DNA of 64,000 bases from Saxidomus purpurata (taxonomy: Eukaryota > Mollusca > Bivalvia > Venerida > Veneridae), in contig JAFMSR010000002.1 in the NCBI GenBank assembly GCA_022818135.1, positions 56,758,746 through 56,822,745 of the forward strand, given 5' to 3'. The position numbers and the translations under genes were made by a program. Below, piece by piece: positions 34,201-49,200 of this stretch; the first letter of the stretch is position 1; each line of letters begins with the position of its first letter. Under the pieces are notes generated by a model that was given only the letters and a program-made list of their open reading frames with translations, did not search any database and was not told the DNA's origin.

Positions 34201-37200
34201 TCTCTCTTTCTCCAAAGTTTATTCCATCTTGAATGAGCATATCCAGAACAATTAATCTAATTTGTAAGAACTTGTTTTGCATTTGAGAATAAATACAGTA
34301 ATATTAACAATGAGATAGTGTGGTCGCATTTAATCAATGTGTTTAAAAGTGTTGAAGCTTCCAATTTGTTGTTGTTTTTTGTGTGTTTTAATATGCATAA
34401 ATGATCCGTCTTTGAATATGTAACAGGAAGAAAATCAGCAATTATAACCATTAAAGATATAATTAATGTTTGTATAATGACAGTAGATATAAAGTTTGAT
34501 ATAAACATTTTTGTGACTGTCTAATTGAAGTAACTGTTGCTGTGTTTTGTTATGAATTTAGCATGTTCCATTAACTTTATTCCAAGTTCATTATTACTCT
34601 GTGTATTCAGATTCATTAGCTTGCAATATTCATGTGCGACAGGTCTTCATAACTGAGACATGTATTTACTGTAGAAGGACATTACTTCTGTATGATCTAC
34701 TATAACTGACTTCCAAATCACTGCATTTGTGATGTATAGCCTTATATGTTACCAACTTACGGGGACTGTAGTCGTTAGTGCGAGTGCAAGTTATTCATAG
34801 TCTTCATATGATTATATTACTTTGTATGCCTGAGGTTTTATACTTTGTTAATATCTGTATTAAGGTTTTGTCGTTGTTTGGAGTAAAATTAATTTTCAAG
34901 CAAACACTTAACCTGTCAGCTGTTATTTTGATAAAAGTATTGCTTAAATTTCTTTATAGATGTACTTTCTGAACATTTAGGAAAATAAACTACTTTAAGG
35001 AACAATGTTATTGGGTTTTTAGGGCATTCACTACTATTTCCTGTATGTATATAGGGCAAGGATTTCCCTAACTGAAGAATTTCTTCAAACATGGAATGAT
35101 CAAATCTGAAAAAGAAACATGAAATAAATATCATAGGTCACCAGCCTTGAGCTTGAATTATCTGCCCTTGAAATCAGAATATGACAGAATGCTGTGTTCA
35201 AGGGCAGATAATTCAATATCAAGACTGTTGACCTTTGATTTTTATTTCAGATTTCTGTTTCAAACTTGATCTCAGTTAACATACTTAGTTTGAAGAAATT
35301 CTCCTATCTGGAAAATGTTTGATATACATGTACATATAGTAAATGGTAGCGAACGCCTTTAAAGGGACATACCCTATAACTGATATCAAACTAAATAACC
35401 TCCAAGATATAAATAATAGAATCTTTGGAAGTATTATAACTGAACCTAAAAGTATCAGCTACGTATTCCCATATAATTATTATCGATAAAATCATCGGTT
35501 TAGAATTTACTGCAGTGCCGTAAACCATTCAGTAATCTATGTAGAGTTCTTGTTGTACAATTAATTGGTGGATGCGATTTGTTACAGAAAACCTCGATAT
35601 TAATTAATTGTGGTAAAATGAGGCATTTTTCGCCATAGGTTCTTCTTTGAAATTGTAGTTATTTCTCATTTTACCTTCATTGAACACAAAATCTTTGTTT
35701 CGAAAATATAATCTGCTAGATGTAGGGAGTGCCTCTTAAAAACTTAATTGCCTGAATTTACATACCTGTTTTATAGATGAATATTTTGTATTTCAACAGG
35801 ATACAGAGATTTTAGAGAAGTTGATACAGGATGATATTGCTGCAGCCAAGACTCCTGTTGCTCTAGTTGCATATGCAGGTCAGTTTAAGTGTACTGAACG
35901 CATATTGAATGCTACTATAGAAGTAATAGTACGTAAAACCATTCATTGACGATGATTTAGATTGTTTATAGTCTCAGCTGACACTAGCATTTCTCCTCGG
36001 GTGGAACTGCCAAAACCTCTAATTGTTTGTGTTATCTTAAACAAATAATAAAATTTAATGTAGACAACATGGCAAACCTGCAAGTGTTTGAATACATTTT
36101 ATATGAGATGTTGGGTAGTGTTGAAACAGTTTGCAGCCATGGAAAATTTGTATCAGAATGTTACATGTCACATAGTATTTGTTGAAAACTGGGATTTTAC
36201 TGGTGTTAAAAATGCGCAGATAACAACAAAAGTTACATGTATTTTTAACTTCAATGTTCTTGTAAAGTTTGCTTAAAGTTTTCATATACATGTAATTGCT
36301 GATTCCACTCATAAATGGGTATACACTAAGTTAGATATTTACTGGGTTTATTCAGGCACACCAAATGCAGGACATGTTGATGATTTGGAAACCATCAAAG
36401 AACTCTGCAAGAAGAACAACATCTGGATGCATGTAGAAGGGTAGGTTTGCTGTTGTTTTCCAGAGTTCAGTTTTTAGCTCGACTATTCGGAGAATATGGA
36501 GAGCTATTACAGTCACTTGTGCGTCGGCGTCGCTTCTTTGGTTAAAGTTTTGCCTGCTAAGTACTATCATGCACATATCTCAGTAACCACTTATGATATT
36601 GACTTGAAACTTTGTTCATGTCTTTAGGGGTGTCATACAATCAAGGCAGATAACTCTTGAAAACATTTAGTACAAATTATGGCCCTTGTTTGACTTTGAA
36701 AATTTGGTTAAAGTTTTGCCTGCTAGGTACTATCATGCACATATCTCAGTAACCACTTATGATATTGACTTGAAACTTTGTTCATGTCTTTAGGGGTGTC
36801 ATACAATCAAGGCAGATAACTCTTGAAAAAATTTAGTACAAATTATGGCCCTTGTTTGACTTTGAAAATTTGGTTAAAGTTTTGCCTGCTAGGTACTATC
36901 ATGCACATATCTCAGTAACCACTTATGATATTGACTTGAAACTTTGTTCATGTCTTTAGGGGTGTCATACAATCAAGGCAGATAACTCTTGAAAAAATTT
37001 AGTACAAATTATGGCCCTTGTTTGACTTTGAATATTTGGTTAAAGTTTTGCCTGCTAGGTACTATCATGCACATATCTCAGTAACCACTTATGATATTGA
37101 CTTGAATCTTCGTTAATGTCTCTAGGGGTGTCACACAGTCAAGTCAGATAACTCTTGAAAAAATTTAGTACAAATTATGGCCCTTGTTTGACTTTGAAAA

Positions 37201-40200
37201 TTTGGTTAAAGTTTTGCCTGCTAGGTACTATCATGCACATATCTCAGTAACCACTTATGATATTGACTTGAAACTTTTTTAATGTCGTAAGAGGTGTCAC
37301 ACAGTCAAGACAGATAACTCTTGTTTAAATTTAGTGTGAATATTGCCCTTGTTTGACTTTGAAAATTTGGTTAAAGTTTTGCCTGCTAGGTACTATCATG
37401 CACATATCTCAGTAACCACTTATGGTAGTTATATCAAACCTTGCAATAGTGTTCAGGGTAAATTTTGTATCAAACAATTAATTTACCAAAAATTTTTACT
37501 TTTTTTTATGATTCAACTTTCCTTGTTTATACTTAATAGTTAGCAGAATTTTGTTTTGCTATTATACTGATAAAAGTTTTGTTTTATTAGCAAACACCCA
37601 CAATAGTCGAGCGTGCTGTCTTATGGACAGCTCTTGTTAAGTGTAGGCCCACAGGCAAAACTGTCAGTGATAGAAAATATGACAAGATTTAGGACTTGGT
37701 ACCTTTTGAAACTTTGTGTAAAGTAACACTTCTAGAGTACATAGTGATATAGAAAACAGCTGTGATTCTTCTGTGGTCTGGTACTACACACACTGTGCCT
37801 TAAGTCACATGATAAATGGGTATTGTGGACTGGGAAAAACTGTTTGCATCAGGTGACATTTTTCGAAATACAGAATGTTACTCTTGACCAAATTTAACTC
37901 ACTGTGGCGCAAAGTACGCAATCTTTCTAAGCTGTAATCCTGATGCTAGTTGTGTGAAGAATTCATGTTGTGATATTTTACATGCCAAACAGATCTTCAA
38001 CTGAGAGATCAATCTTTTTTGTGAATGTTCTAAAATGTCATACTTGTGGGGGCAACATACATTGAGGTTATAGCTGGGAAAACAGCATACTTCGTGTCAT
38101 TTTGAATGAAATTTTGTCATTTACAACCTTAGTTATGTAGGAAAATTGTACCTTAAGCAAGTAATTTTTCCCAGTGCACAGTATCAGTTTATTACGTGAT
38201 TTTTTTAAGACACTGTGACACAGCCAACTTGAAAGGTACCACCCTGCAGATCAACTAACTAACTGTTATGATAATCTGTTTATATTGCTTGCATGTTAGA
38301 GTTTCATTTTGGTTATTGCATTTGTATTTACAGAGATAACTTGGCTACGCTAGCACTACTGCACCCTCCAACAGACATATCAAATGCCAGATTTGGTGAC
38401 AGTTTCACTATCTGCATGGGAAAATGGCTTGGTATTCCAGCTATACCATATGCTGTATCCTTTGTTCTGGAAACACTTTCCAACATAATATAAAGTCAAA
38501 ATATTGTTTAAAAAAAAACCGGGCATAGTCATTCAATACAGACCAAGGTGATGGTAGAAAAAGGATTCATATACCAGTTGATCACTAAAAAAGGAGTAAC
38601 ATACTTGTAAATCACTAGAAAATGTTAACATACTGGTAGATCACTAAAAATGGATTCACATACTGGTAGATCAATCAAAATGGATTCACATACTGGTAGA
38701 TCAATCAAAAAGGATTCACATTAATCACCAACAGTTTTCAAGGAAACCCTGTCTCTCCACAGAGGAGAGCACTTAATTTTCTTTTTATTGATAAATTAAG
38801 TTCTATTAAGAATGAATCAATTTACTAAGTAAATAGATTATTGCGTAGTATTTTGAATTTCATACTTAATTGCAAGAATTCTGTAGGTATGAATTACCTC
38901 TGTTGAAGCCTTAACTCAAGTGCAGACGATGTTTAAAGTAGAAGATCCAGTTCTTGTACATGCTGCATCATTGATGACCTTTGACCCCAATCTGAAACTG
39001 AGTTGTCTCCCATTGTGGGTTGTTTTACAGAGTCTTGGTATAGAACAGATAGAGCAGAGAATCACTCGCTCATGTGATCTTGTAAGTTTTGTTGCTTCAA
39101 ATACCAAAAAGACCTGATTATATTGGTCAAAATGTCCACTCTATTGTGATTTAGGTTAATTGAGCCTCTCTTAACTCCAGGTAGAAGGTAAGATTCAGAA
39201 CTAAGCTGTATGTACATTCTTTCATGGTAAAATTAGAACTGTTAAATTTTGGAGAAAGTTGTGATTCTAGTAACTTTTATATGCAAAAGTTTTGGAATGA
39301 AAATATATTTAAACCCTTTCCAAGGCTCCTTCTAAATCTTAAAGTTAGATGTAGTTTAGTGACAGTGGAACAGGCTGTTGTTGTTTATAAAATAAAAAAG
39401 ATCAGTTTGGCTATTGACGTAATAGAAAAAGTTATGCACTGGGATGTCTACTTCAAAAACAAAATTGTTAATATTTCATTCCTGCTGTTTAGCACTTTTT
39501 TTTTTTGGTGGGAACAAAAAATGAAATTGATGACAGAATATTTTGAAGCAGTTGATGTTCACATGTTAGATTATCTAAGTTCTTTTTTAACAAAGATAAT
39601 TTCTATGAAGAGATTGCAAAAATCTGATGTTGATTGTGATCATGATTTCACAGCTTACTTCTAGTATAACAGAATGATAAGGGATAGTCATAACTTATCC
39701 AGGTCTTTTCACCTTTCTTCTGACAATAAAGGTAATACAGTTCCAATAGGCTTGATATAATAAATTCTGTATTATATATCAGTATTTACTAACATACATT
39801 TTTCCTGTTTCAGGCTGAATTTCTGTTCACAGAGCTCGCGAAGATAAAAACGATCAAACAGTTTGTAAGTACAGAATTAGTTATTTCTAGTGTGTGCCAT
39901 TATAAACAATCTGAAACCAAACATTTTGTGGTCCATAATTAATAAGTCTTTGTAAATTTTCAATTTATGTTTATTTATGTAAATCAGGTGTATTTTGTGA
40001 GAAGTTTTTATCCACATGACAGAACTATACGTTTTCTGTTACGGCTTCATTTTCCTAAAGATGTGAAAATGTTAACATAGAGATTGTAGTGATGGTGATT
40101 GTAGAAACATGATGTCATTTATCACTACATGTATATTTTCAGAGCCGTGAAGAGAAGAAGAAAGATGACAGAGCAATCAGGTCAATCTCAGATTTCATTT

Positions 40201-43200
40201 CAAAAGCAATTACTGCCTTGGTGAGTTTACAAGATTGTTACCTTAAAGAGTTTTGTTTAGCTAAAGTTTATATAGTAGATTGTCTTGTCTCATACATGTA
40301 TATTACAAGAGGGATCTTGCATGTCATCCATTGTTGATTTGGGGTATAAAATATTACGCAAGCCGGCTTAATCTCATAACTCAATTTAAATTGGGATAGA
40401 ATTGCAGAGCTTTTTTGGAAAGCTAATATCATAATAGAAATCATTAAAGAGAATACATCATACTATTACACATGAAAAAACTTCTGATGTAAACATGAAC
40501 TTGAATGAATTTTGGTCCATACGGTGTTATTAGCAGCCCCTGTGTTGCATCTTACCCATTCTTACACATAAATCTGCAGTCTATTGGTGCAGTAGCAGCA
40601 TCTTTGCTTCAGGATTGAGGGGTCCTGGGTTTGATCCCCACCAGTGCCCAAGTAGTGGTTATGTCCTTGTGCAAGACACAGATTTTCCACATTGTCCCTC
40701 TGTCTTTGAGGTTCATTCCATCTGAAGTGAGTCTCGAGAGCTATAAATATAACTTGTAAGAACCTGTTTCGCAGTCAAGATCAAATAAATTAGTAAATAT
40801 AAAAAATATATATGTATTCTGGACAAAATACGAAACACCTGACCAGGATATATTTCTAAAAGGGTAACATGGCATTGAAATGTTTTATTGCTTTAGATTG
40901 AATCAGGGTTCCTTGTATAATATCTGTCAGACATTTAATTAGTGAATGTTGTATTTATATTTTACAGCTTGTATTTGAGATGGTTACACCTACAGTGGTA
41001 TTCAGGTATACAGAGGATGTGAAAGAATCATCTAGTAAGTCATTTTATTCTGGTTAGACTATGTATACAGCTTATGCTGGCACTGTAAAATAATTGTGCT
41101 GCAACATTTAGTAACACAGTTATAGTGAAATTCTATATGTAAGGAACACATTTTCTGGGCCTGACTATTCTTAATTAAATATGAAAATGCTATATGGATA
41201 TAACAAACTCTGGGTATAAGGAAGATATATAAATAGTCCCAAGGGTTTGTTATATACAGAGTTTACTGTACTCAATGATCTTTACTGCCTCTTTGGTTGA
41301 TTGGTTAGATTCATAATCTTGTAATCGATTTAGGATCATAGTTTCGAGCCCCGCTACAAACCGTGTACCCTGTCTTGTGTGAAAATTGGCAGTTTCATAT
41401 AGGATAGTGGTCTTATACTGGTTCTCTCCAGGAATACTGGCTAGGTAAACTGCCTGTCTGTAAATAATTGTAATTCTGTTGAATCACACATTAAACCACA
41501 AGAAAAATGTCTTATAATTTGGAACTGAATATTCGAATTAGGATACAGACTTAGCTATACTCAGATTGATGTCAGTATCCTCAAGGTTTGATACTTTAAC
41601 ATGTACATTCATAGATAGCTAATTTTACTAGCCTTGTGGTTCAAAATATGCAAAATAACTGATTATTAAGTACATTTGTAAATTGTTCAAATGCCCTGTT
41701 TCACATGTTGGAGTATTTTAAATGTTTCTTATATAATAGTAATTGTAGAAAATGTAGAAAATTGAAATTTTAAACCCCATATGTTATTATTTATTCACTT
41801 GAGAGAAAATATGTAACACCTTATGCTGTCATAAACTCACTTCAGACACAGCTGTTGAACCAGTACTGTCATTTGTTTCATATGTAGATATACCACAATA
41901 TCATGTATTTATATCAGATAGAACTAAACACAATATACTTTCATATATATTGAGTATAGCTGTTGCAACATGTGTTTTCATTTGTTATGAACTCATGAAA
42001 CAAGTTAGGGTAGAGTGTAGCTTTACTTGGGAATCATTTTATCCTACTGTCCAGAATAATAAATCAATTTATTAATTCAAAAATGTTTGCTTCAATGCTT
42101 TCAAATGCTGTACGCATGTACATAATCACTGTAGCAATTTTTATTGATGAGCATTACTCTCCTATGAGTTAATCACAAATTGGGTCCTCTTGTTCAGTAG
42201 TATTGATGCCTTCAATAAACTCCCTATACACTGTGATTTTTAGCAAAATTAACCCTGAGTGGGGGTCACTTAGATTTTCATAGGCTGATATAGGAAAAAC
42301 TTTAAAAATCTTCTTCTCTGAAACCACAAGGCCTAGAGCTTAGATATTTGGCATGTAGCATTGTCGAGTGGACCTCTACCAAGATTGTTCAAAGTATGAC
42401 CCTGGGTCAAAATTGACCCTGCACGGGTGGTCACTTAGTTTTGCATAGGCTTATATAGGAAAAACTTTTAAAATCTTCTTTTTGAAACCGCAAGGGATAG
42501 AGCTTAGATATTTGGCATGTAGCATTGGCTAGTGGCACTCTACCAAGATTGTTCAAATTATGACCCCCGGATCAAAATTGAACCTGCATGGGGGGCTACT
42601 TAGTTTAACATTGGTTTTTTATAGGAAAAATTTTAAAAATCTATATCAGTCTCTGAAACCAAAAGGCCTAGAGCTTAGATATTTGGCATGTAGCATTGTC
42701 TAGTGGATATTTTCCAAGATTGTTCAAATTACGCCCCTTGGATCAAAATTGACCTTGCCCGGGAGGTCACTTAGTTTTTCATAGGCTTATACAGGAACTT
42801 AGCATAGCTGTATCACCTCATGCTTTTGTTTACTCCAGATATATCTGTTGCACCATATGCTGTCTTTTGTTTACTCCAGATATAGCTGTTGCACCATATC
42901 ATGTCTTTTGTTTACTCCAGATATATAGCTGTTGCACCATATGCTGTCTTTTGTTTACTCCAGATATAGCTGTTGCACCATATGCTGTCTTTTGTTTACT
43001 CCAGATATAGCTGTTGCACCATATCATGTCTTTTGTTTACTCCAGATATAGCTGTTGCACCATATCATGTCTTTTGTTTACTCCAGATATAGCTGTTGCA
43101 CCATATCATGTCTTTTGTTTACTCCAGATATAGCTGTTGCACCATATGCTGTCTTTTGTTTACTCCAGATATAGCTGTTGCACCATATGCTGTCAGTTCA

Positions 43201-46200
43201 TCAATAGAACCTGATGATGACAGTGATGAGGAAGTGATAAAGAAGAAGACTTACTACAACTCCCTCAACATCTGGGTAACTTGACTATTTTTTGTGTTTG
43301 AACATTACAAGACACAGGTTAAAATGAAGTGAAGACTTCTGATGTAATGTGTTTGGAGAGGCATGCCTTGCTCTAACTATGTTCGAGTCTTTAAAAGTTT
43401 GTCTGAGCTTGTATGATGTAACTTGTAGGATTTCATTGAAGATCAGTACGGCATCTAATTGAACATAGTTTCACTTTGATCTTCTTTTCTGTGGGTAGTG
43501 TAGTTCTTGTCTGTCCAATCTTTATAAGGAATTAATGTGTCAGTTCTTCTTGAGCTATGTTGAAACTTACAGATAGCATAGTGTGTTGTTGTTGAACAAC
43601 ACCATCAACCTTTGTGTAGTACAAAACATGATTATTATTGCCATCTTATACAGGTTTGACTTGTTTGTCTTCATGTTCAAATGCTTAGTTTGAAGATGCT
43701 GTTTGATTTCCAAAAGAAGTAACATTTTTTTAGGCCTTATGTTGGATTAGATGTAGTAGATATACACATTTATCAAACCTGAACCACATTTCTTAATAAA
43801 TTTGCTGTGTTGTAAATTTATTTTGTTACTGATTTTCACAATGCATTATTTTCTGGAAAAAACAATGTTAACTTTATAAGTGTTTTAGCTACAAAAAAAA
43901 ATTGTTTTTTTGTATGACATACATTGTTTTAAGGCTTTATATACATGACTGTTTTATGTCTTTTTGACAGTTAGGAGAGACATTGCAGGCAGAGAACCCC
44001 AATGTAGAGATCACAATGGTAGAAATAGAGAGAGAGGGTGTTTGTATGAGATTCTCACCACTAGAATCTGCACAGTGTATGTTCTAGCAATTTGCTTTAT
44101 TTAAATATAATTATTTTGTAAATGATTTAATAATAATGACACTTTGATGTACATTCTTATCTTTACATATAATGTCAAGTGATGTGATTCTCATTAAGAT
44201 GTAAAGAAACCTTATTTAACGTCGTGTTAAATGAACAGGCAAAATTAGCTACAAAGCTATTGTGCGACAAACAGGGTATCCAGTAACAAGTACTTGCCTT
44301 TTCCAAGAAGCAGGAGGCTTCTCTTTATCTTCCTGACACTACTGTTTTTATGTCTGGTATGACTCAGCCAGGGATCGAACCCATGATATCCCATACACGA
44401 AGTGGACTCTCAAACCACTGGGCTATTGAGGCGATGTCTGTTTCTCTATTCAGCACCAGTTTTATAATAATCATAGGAAGTTCATCGTTTTCTTCTGTTT
44501 TTCAAAGATTGCAAAGTCATGCTCAGCACTGTCTTTTCTAGCATCAAATTAATTTTATAAAAATTTATTTAATGTTTATATGTGTATGCTTACATTGCAA
44601 CTATATTTCAGTCCTAGGAACAGAGAAGGAGCATCTACAAGCATTTATTACATGTTTATGTAGTCAAATAGTAAGTTTATGATATTTGTTGCCGAATAGC
44701 ACTTGAAACAAAAAAAACAAAAAAAAAAAAAAAAAGTTTGTATTACCATAGATTTTGCTCTGCTTATCCGACAAGACTATCAAACATTTGAATGTTTTAA
44801 CATGCTGGTTTAATATAGCCTTACAGCAAAGTACTCTATTTCAAAAACAATGTAATGATAAATGTTACACCATAGCTATGCTTCATATTTAAGGTTTTAA
44901 CAAACAGTAGTTTCTGATTTATATTTGATATGAATTATCATAGCAAGCCTAAGGAAGATTTTTGTTTTGCACATACATCATTAGTTTCAACTTGGACATG
45001 CCACTTACAGTGTCTAATTGTATGTTTAGGCGATATTAGATGCGACGACCCTGAACTACGAGAAGTTTAGAATTATCACTGCCGAGCAAGAGAATCTGAA
45101 ACTAGTAGAGGTTGGCACCTGGGCCGGACTTGGTGCAGTGCAGTATGTATTATATATTGTGTCATAATTTACTCTGTAACAATTCATTACAATATGTAAT
45201 TCGCCCTAGCCCTGTTAGTTGATACTAATTTATTTTAGGTCGATTGTGAAACAAGTTATTCAACTTATATTAATCACTCTCGACACCTCATACCTGATGG
45301 TATCCATCGCCGTGAGGGTATTAGAGATTTACTGTTTAATTTGGAAAATTGAATCATCCATCTTCCAGTATTGACAGCAGCATTAAACTGTTCAAAGGAA
45401 TGTTGCTGAGATTTTAGAGTCTGAAATGTGAACAATACAGATCATGATTAGACAACACAAAGTGAAGTTTGATCATGATCTACACTGGTTGCAGAGGCAG
45501 ATTCTTTTGCTGCCAGCAGGGTAAAGTATTAGAAGCAACTAAGATCCATCTTAGATAAAAAAAAAATCAGATTTAGCATATGAAAATGATACATTTGTAA
45601 TAGTAGGAAGCGCTAGTGTATATTTGCTTGTGATAAAACTGCTGTTTCACTGGAAATTTCTCTTTTCTAAAATTTTAACAGGTTTTTACTGTTGCATGAG
45701 TATTTGTTTTGTACTTAATTGTTTGATGTTTTTTCAGATACATTCCAAGTGCCTATGTAAAGGAAGGGTTGAATCTAGAAGATGAAATGGCAAGAAAAGA
45801 GGTCAATAACTTGAACATAGAACTTGTACACAAACTCAAAGATACAGACAGCGCCTTCTCATTAGGTAAATACATGTCTTTCTTAATGGTTAAACTTCTA
45901 TCTGCATTTTAATGTATTAGTCGAGCAATTCATTTCGTTAAAGATTTCCTATTCCTTTAATTTTAATGTTCCCACGAACCTAATAGTATAAACATATGGA
46001 TTGGCTACTTTCGTATTTTCCTATACAAAACATTGAGTTCTCAGGAGCAGCAAGATTTTTTTAATTATAAACTGGCGGCCATGTTGAATTGAAACAAAGA
46101 ATATCGTATAAAAGATTCATTTTCAATCATGTTTTTTCACACTATTTATTATTCAGGGTTTGAATTTTTTCTTTCTTTATGTAATGTGTAAGGTTTTATC

Positions 46201-49200
46201 GATTTTTGGAAGTTGCCAAAACCATGTGTATGTAGGTACAGGATGTTCCTAAAAATTTTAATGACAAAGACTCTTATCAGGTGTCACTGAAGACAGCTTT
46301 CATTTTTGACACTTAAATGATTTACGATACTGAACAAACTGTCTCTGTATGAACTTTGATTTTGGAAAAGATATATTTACACTCTAATTTATTGACTTCT
46401 GCTTTTTACTCAGTGAGACATGTATATTACAGGTTATGCAGACAATGAGATAGCATGTGTTAAGTTTGGATTAATCACAGATGAAACAGATGTACAGGAG
46501 TTAGTTAATATGGTACAAGAAACTGGCAAACAGGTCGAGGAAACTTCTAAGGTAAGCTTAGAATTCTTCGACTACATGTTAGATTATCTAGATACTTTGT
46601 ACACATGTTCATTTATGGGCATAAATATTCATTGATATTTATGGAATACAGCTTTGTTACTTGAATTCATAGTTCTTTATTTTCTGGGAGAAAATTGTAT
46701 TGTTAGCTGTTTTTTCGTTGGAATATTAGATTTTTGAAACGATCCTTCCACAAAATTCATAAAAATTTGTGCTCCATGATAATTGGTACTGGTTTTACAG
46801 TCCTTCGCGAGGTAAACAATCATCAGGTGTTACAGTGAAGCAGAGACTTCTCAGTTCTGCACTTTTAAGTATGCTTCTTTTCAAAGAAGTTTGGTTTTAT
46901 GTTTGTGCAGTGCTGCAAACATAGACTAGGTCTCTTTCTATAAATGATCAGAACTTTTGAATTTGCCAAAATACATGTAGTTCTACTGCTGAAATATTGA
47001 CTACCGTAATTAAGTAATATTTCTGTATATTAGATAGATTGAAACTATTTTGATACCACCAACAGGTTTTATTTGCTGTTTACTATTTCAGTATTTTGAA
47101 AGTATGTCAGAGCTGGTCAGAAAGGGTATTGAAGAAGCTAACAAAGATCTACTTGTGGAAAATGAACATAAACTTATGCAAGAGGTATGTATGGAATTCG
47201 GATTACGGTATCTCTGCTCCAGGTCACATATATAAGGTATAAGGTTCACTGCAGTTGATAATGATGTTTTCATTCCCTTTTTAATGTTGTATAAATGAGC
47301 AAGTTACTGATGACAGGCCACCACTTTCTGTTTGCTTCATGTCATTGCATTGTTATAAAAGATAGGAGTCTGTCAAAGAGCATAACTAGCTGATAATTTT
47401 TTAGGATGAGAAAGGGTCGTGTGAAATGTTGCCCAAGTGATATCTAGCCTCCCATTCCTACTGCATATAAAATTACTAGTTACTTGACATAGAGCAGCCA
47501 CGTCCCCAAGGTAGATGGTATTGTATCCTTACAGTCATTGTTTTACCTGAATAACTTTAGCACACAGCTAAGTGCTCAAAGTCTGCCTCCGTAGTGAAGT
47601 GGTTAGATCAAATATTGGTGGTCAGATACTTGTGGCTCTAGTACTGAATAAATTAACAGAAGAACAGATGTGCATTGCAGTGTCATATTATTTCAGAATA
47701 GGTGAGCAAAAGGTGGGCATATACAAATCACACTGTCCGTCTGTGTGGCTTAAATAGTTAATGGGCCGATTTAGTAGCCCTCAAGCTTATAGGTAGCCAT
47801 TCAGTCAAGGGGCCATGGCCCCTAAAATTTTTTCCTGAAATGGTGTCGGGGGGGGGGCTCAGAGGAGGTAACTGTCAATGTCAACAGTCAAGGTCACACT
47901 TAAGAGGTTAAAAGTAATGGAGTCCTGTAGACATTGTAACTCTGCCATGCATGGAACACTTTCAAAATAACATGGCACAATTGTTGAGCACATGGAGAGG
48001 ACACAGACTGTGAGATACCTCTTTTTGGGACATTCATCACTTACTAGGGACAGCTCTTGTTTCAGACCATGTTTACATCTAAATTAAGAAAGTATAAAAA
48101 AAAATATATTTTTGACCATACTTTCATTGTGTGATTAGAGTTTTTCATTTATATTCAGGGTGTTCTCAGACAGATTCCTATGATTGGTTCAGTAATGAAC
48201 TGGTTTTCACCACCGCCTAAAGACGCCATCAAAGGCAGAACTTTCAACCTTGCTTCAGGTAAATTAAGGTTAAAAATAGGGCAGACTTTATTTTCAGAAT
48301 ATTTTGTTGATAACGTTTCAGTTTTAAAGCTTGAACTTCCTTTTGATAAAATGGACGTTATGTGATTGGCAGGAAGTGCAAGAAAGTTATATACTTACTT
48401 CAATAAATATGTATATGCATGAAGAATTGTAAGTATGTAATGTAGAAAATTAGATATTCACTCCTACTGCAGGAAAAGTGTATTATTTTAGGCACATGGA
48501 AATTTCAGTTTTGAACTGTTACAGGTTTGTTAACTGTTTTCCAAAGGAACTTTATCACTTTTGCTTGACCTTAGAACAAGTGCAGTGTAAGTTGAAAGTC
48601 TCTAGTGCAGCTGCCGATAGTTTGATTGGGTGCCCCGCAAGTGTGAATACTGAAATCTTTGATGGTATGATTCCGTTGAAATTTTAAAGTGACATTTTCT
48701 CCATCTATTTTAGGAACTATTGCAAGCACTGAGGAGACGTATAAATACAAGATGCAGATACAAACAGATGGTGATCCAAAGTCTCGCTCCAGACAAACCT
48801 CCGGCACTGGTTCAGTTGCGTCAACGACCAGTGCATCGTCTCCCAAATCCCCACAAGGTGATGCTCCAGCTAGTTTGGATACCAAGTCTGCTGGGGATAT
48901 AAAAGCTGGTCTGGTAAATTCTGTACATGATGGGGAACTCTCAGAAGGTCAAGAATCTCTGCCATCTCCAAATGGAAACCTCAGGTATGGTAATATAAAG
49001 CTAATTCTCAAACATATGGCTGTGGGTTTGAGCCCCACCAAGGTCACGACCATACCTCCTATGACACCAGTACTGGTTTTCCCAGGAAGCGGACTCGAGA
49101 GTGACTCGATAAGCTGCAAGCTTTCTTCACAATCGAGCTAAGATAAATTGTTATAAACAAAACATATGGAATCAAACATAGAGGGTTTAAAATAAAAGAT

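Noticed and set aside
39224..39664. 146-codon open frame within a PDXDC1 intron
   Set aside because: Long for an intron, but the composition is simple and AT-rich, no family was recognised and it is not bounded by usable splice sites joining the gene.
48571..48885. Antisense open frame opposite the serine-rich PDXDC1 exon (also at 60011-60295)
   Set aside because: A shadow of the real exon; it exists because the sense codons are biased.
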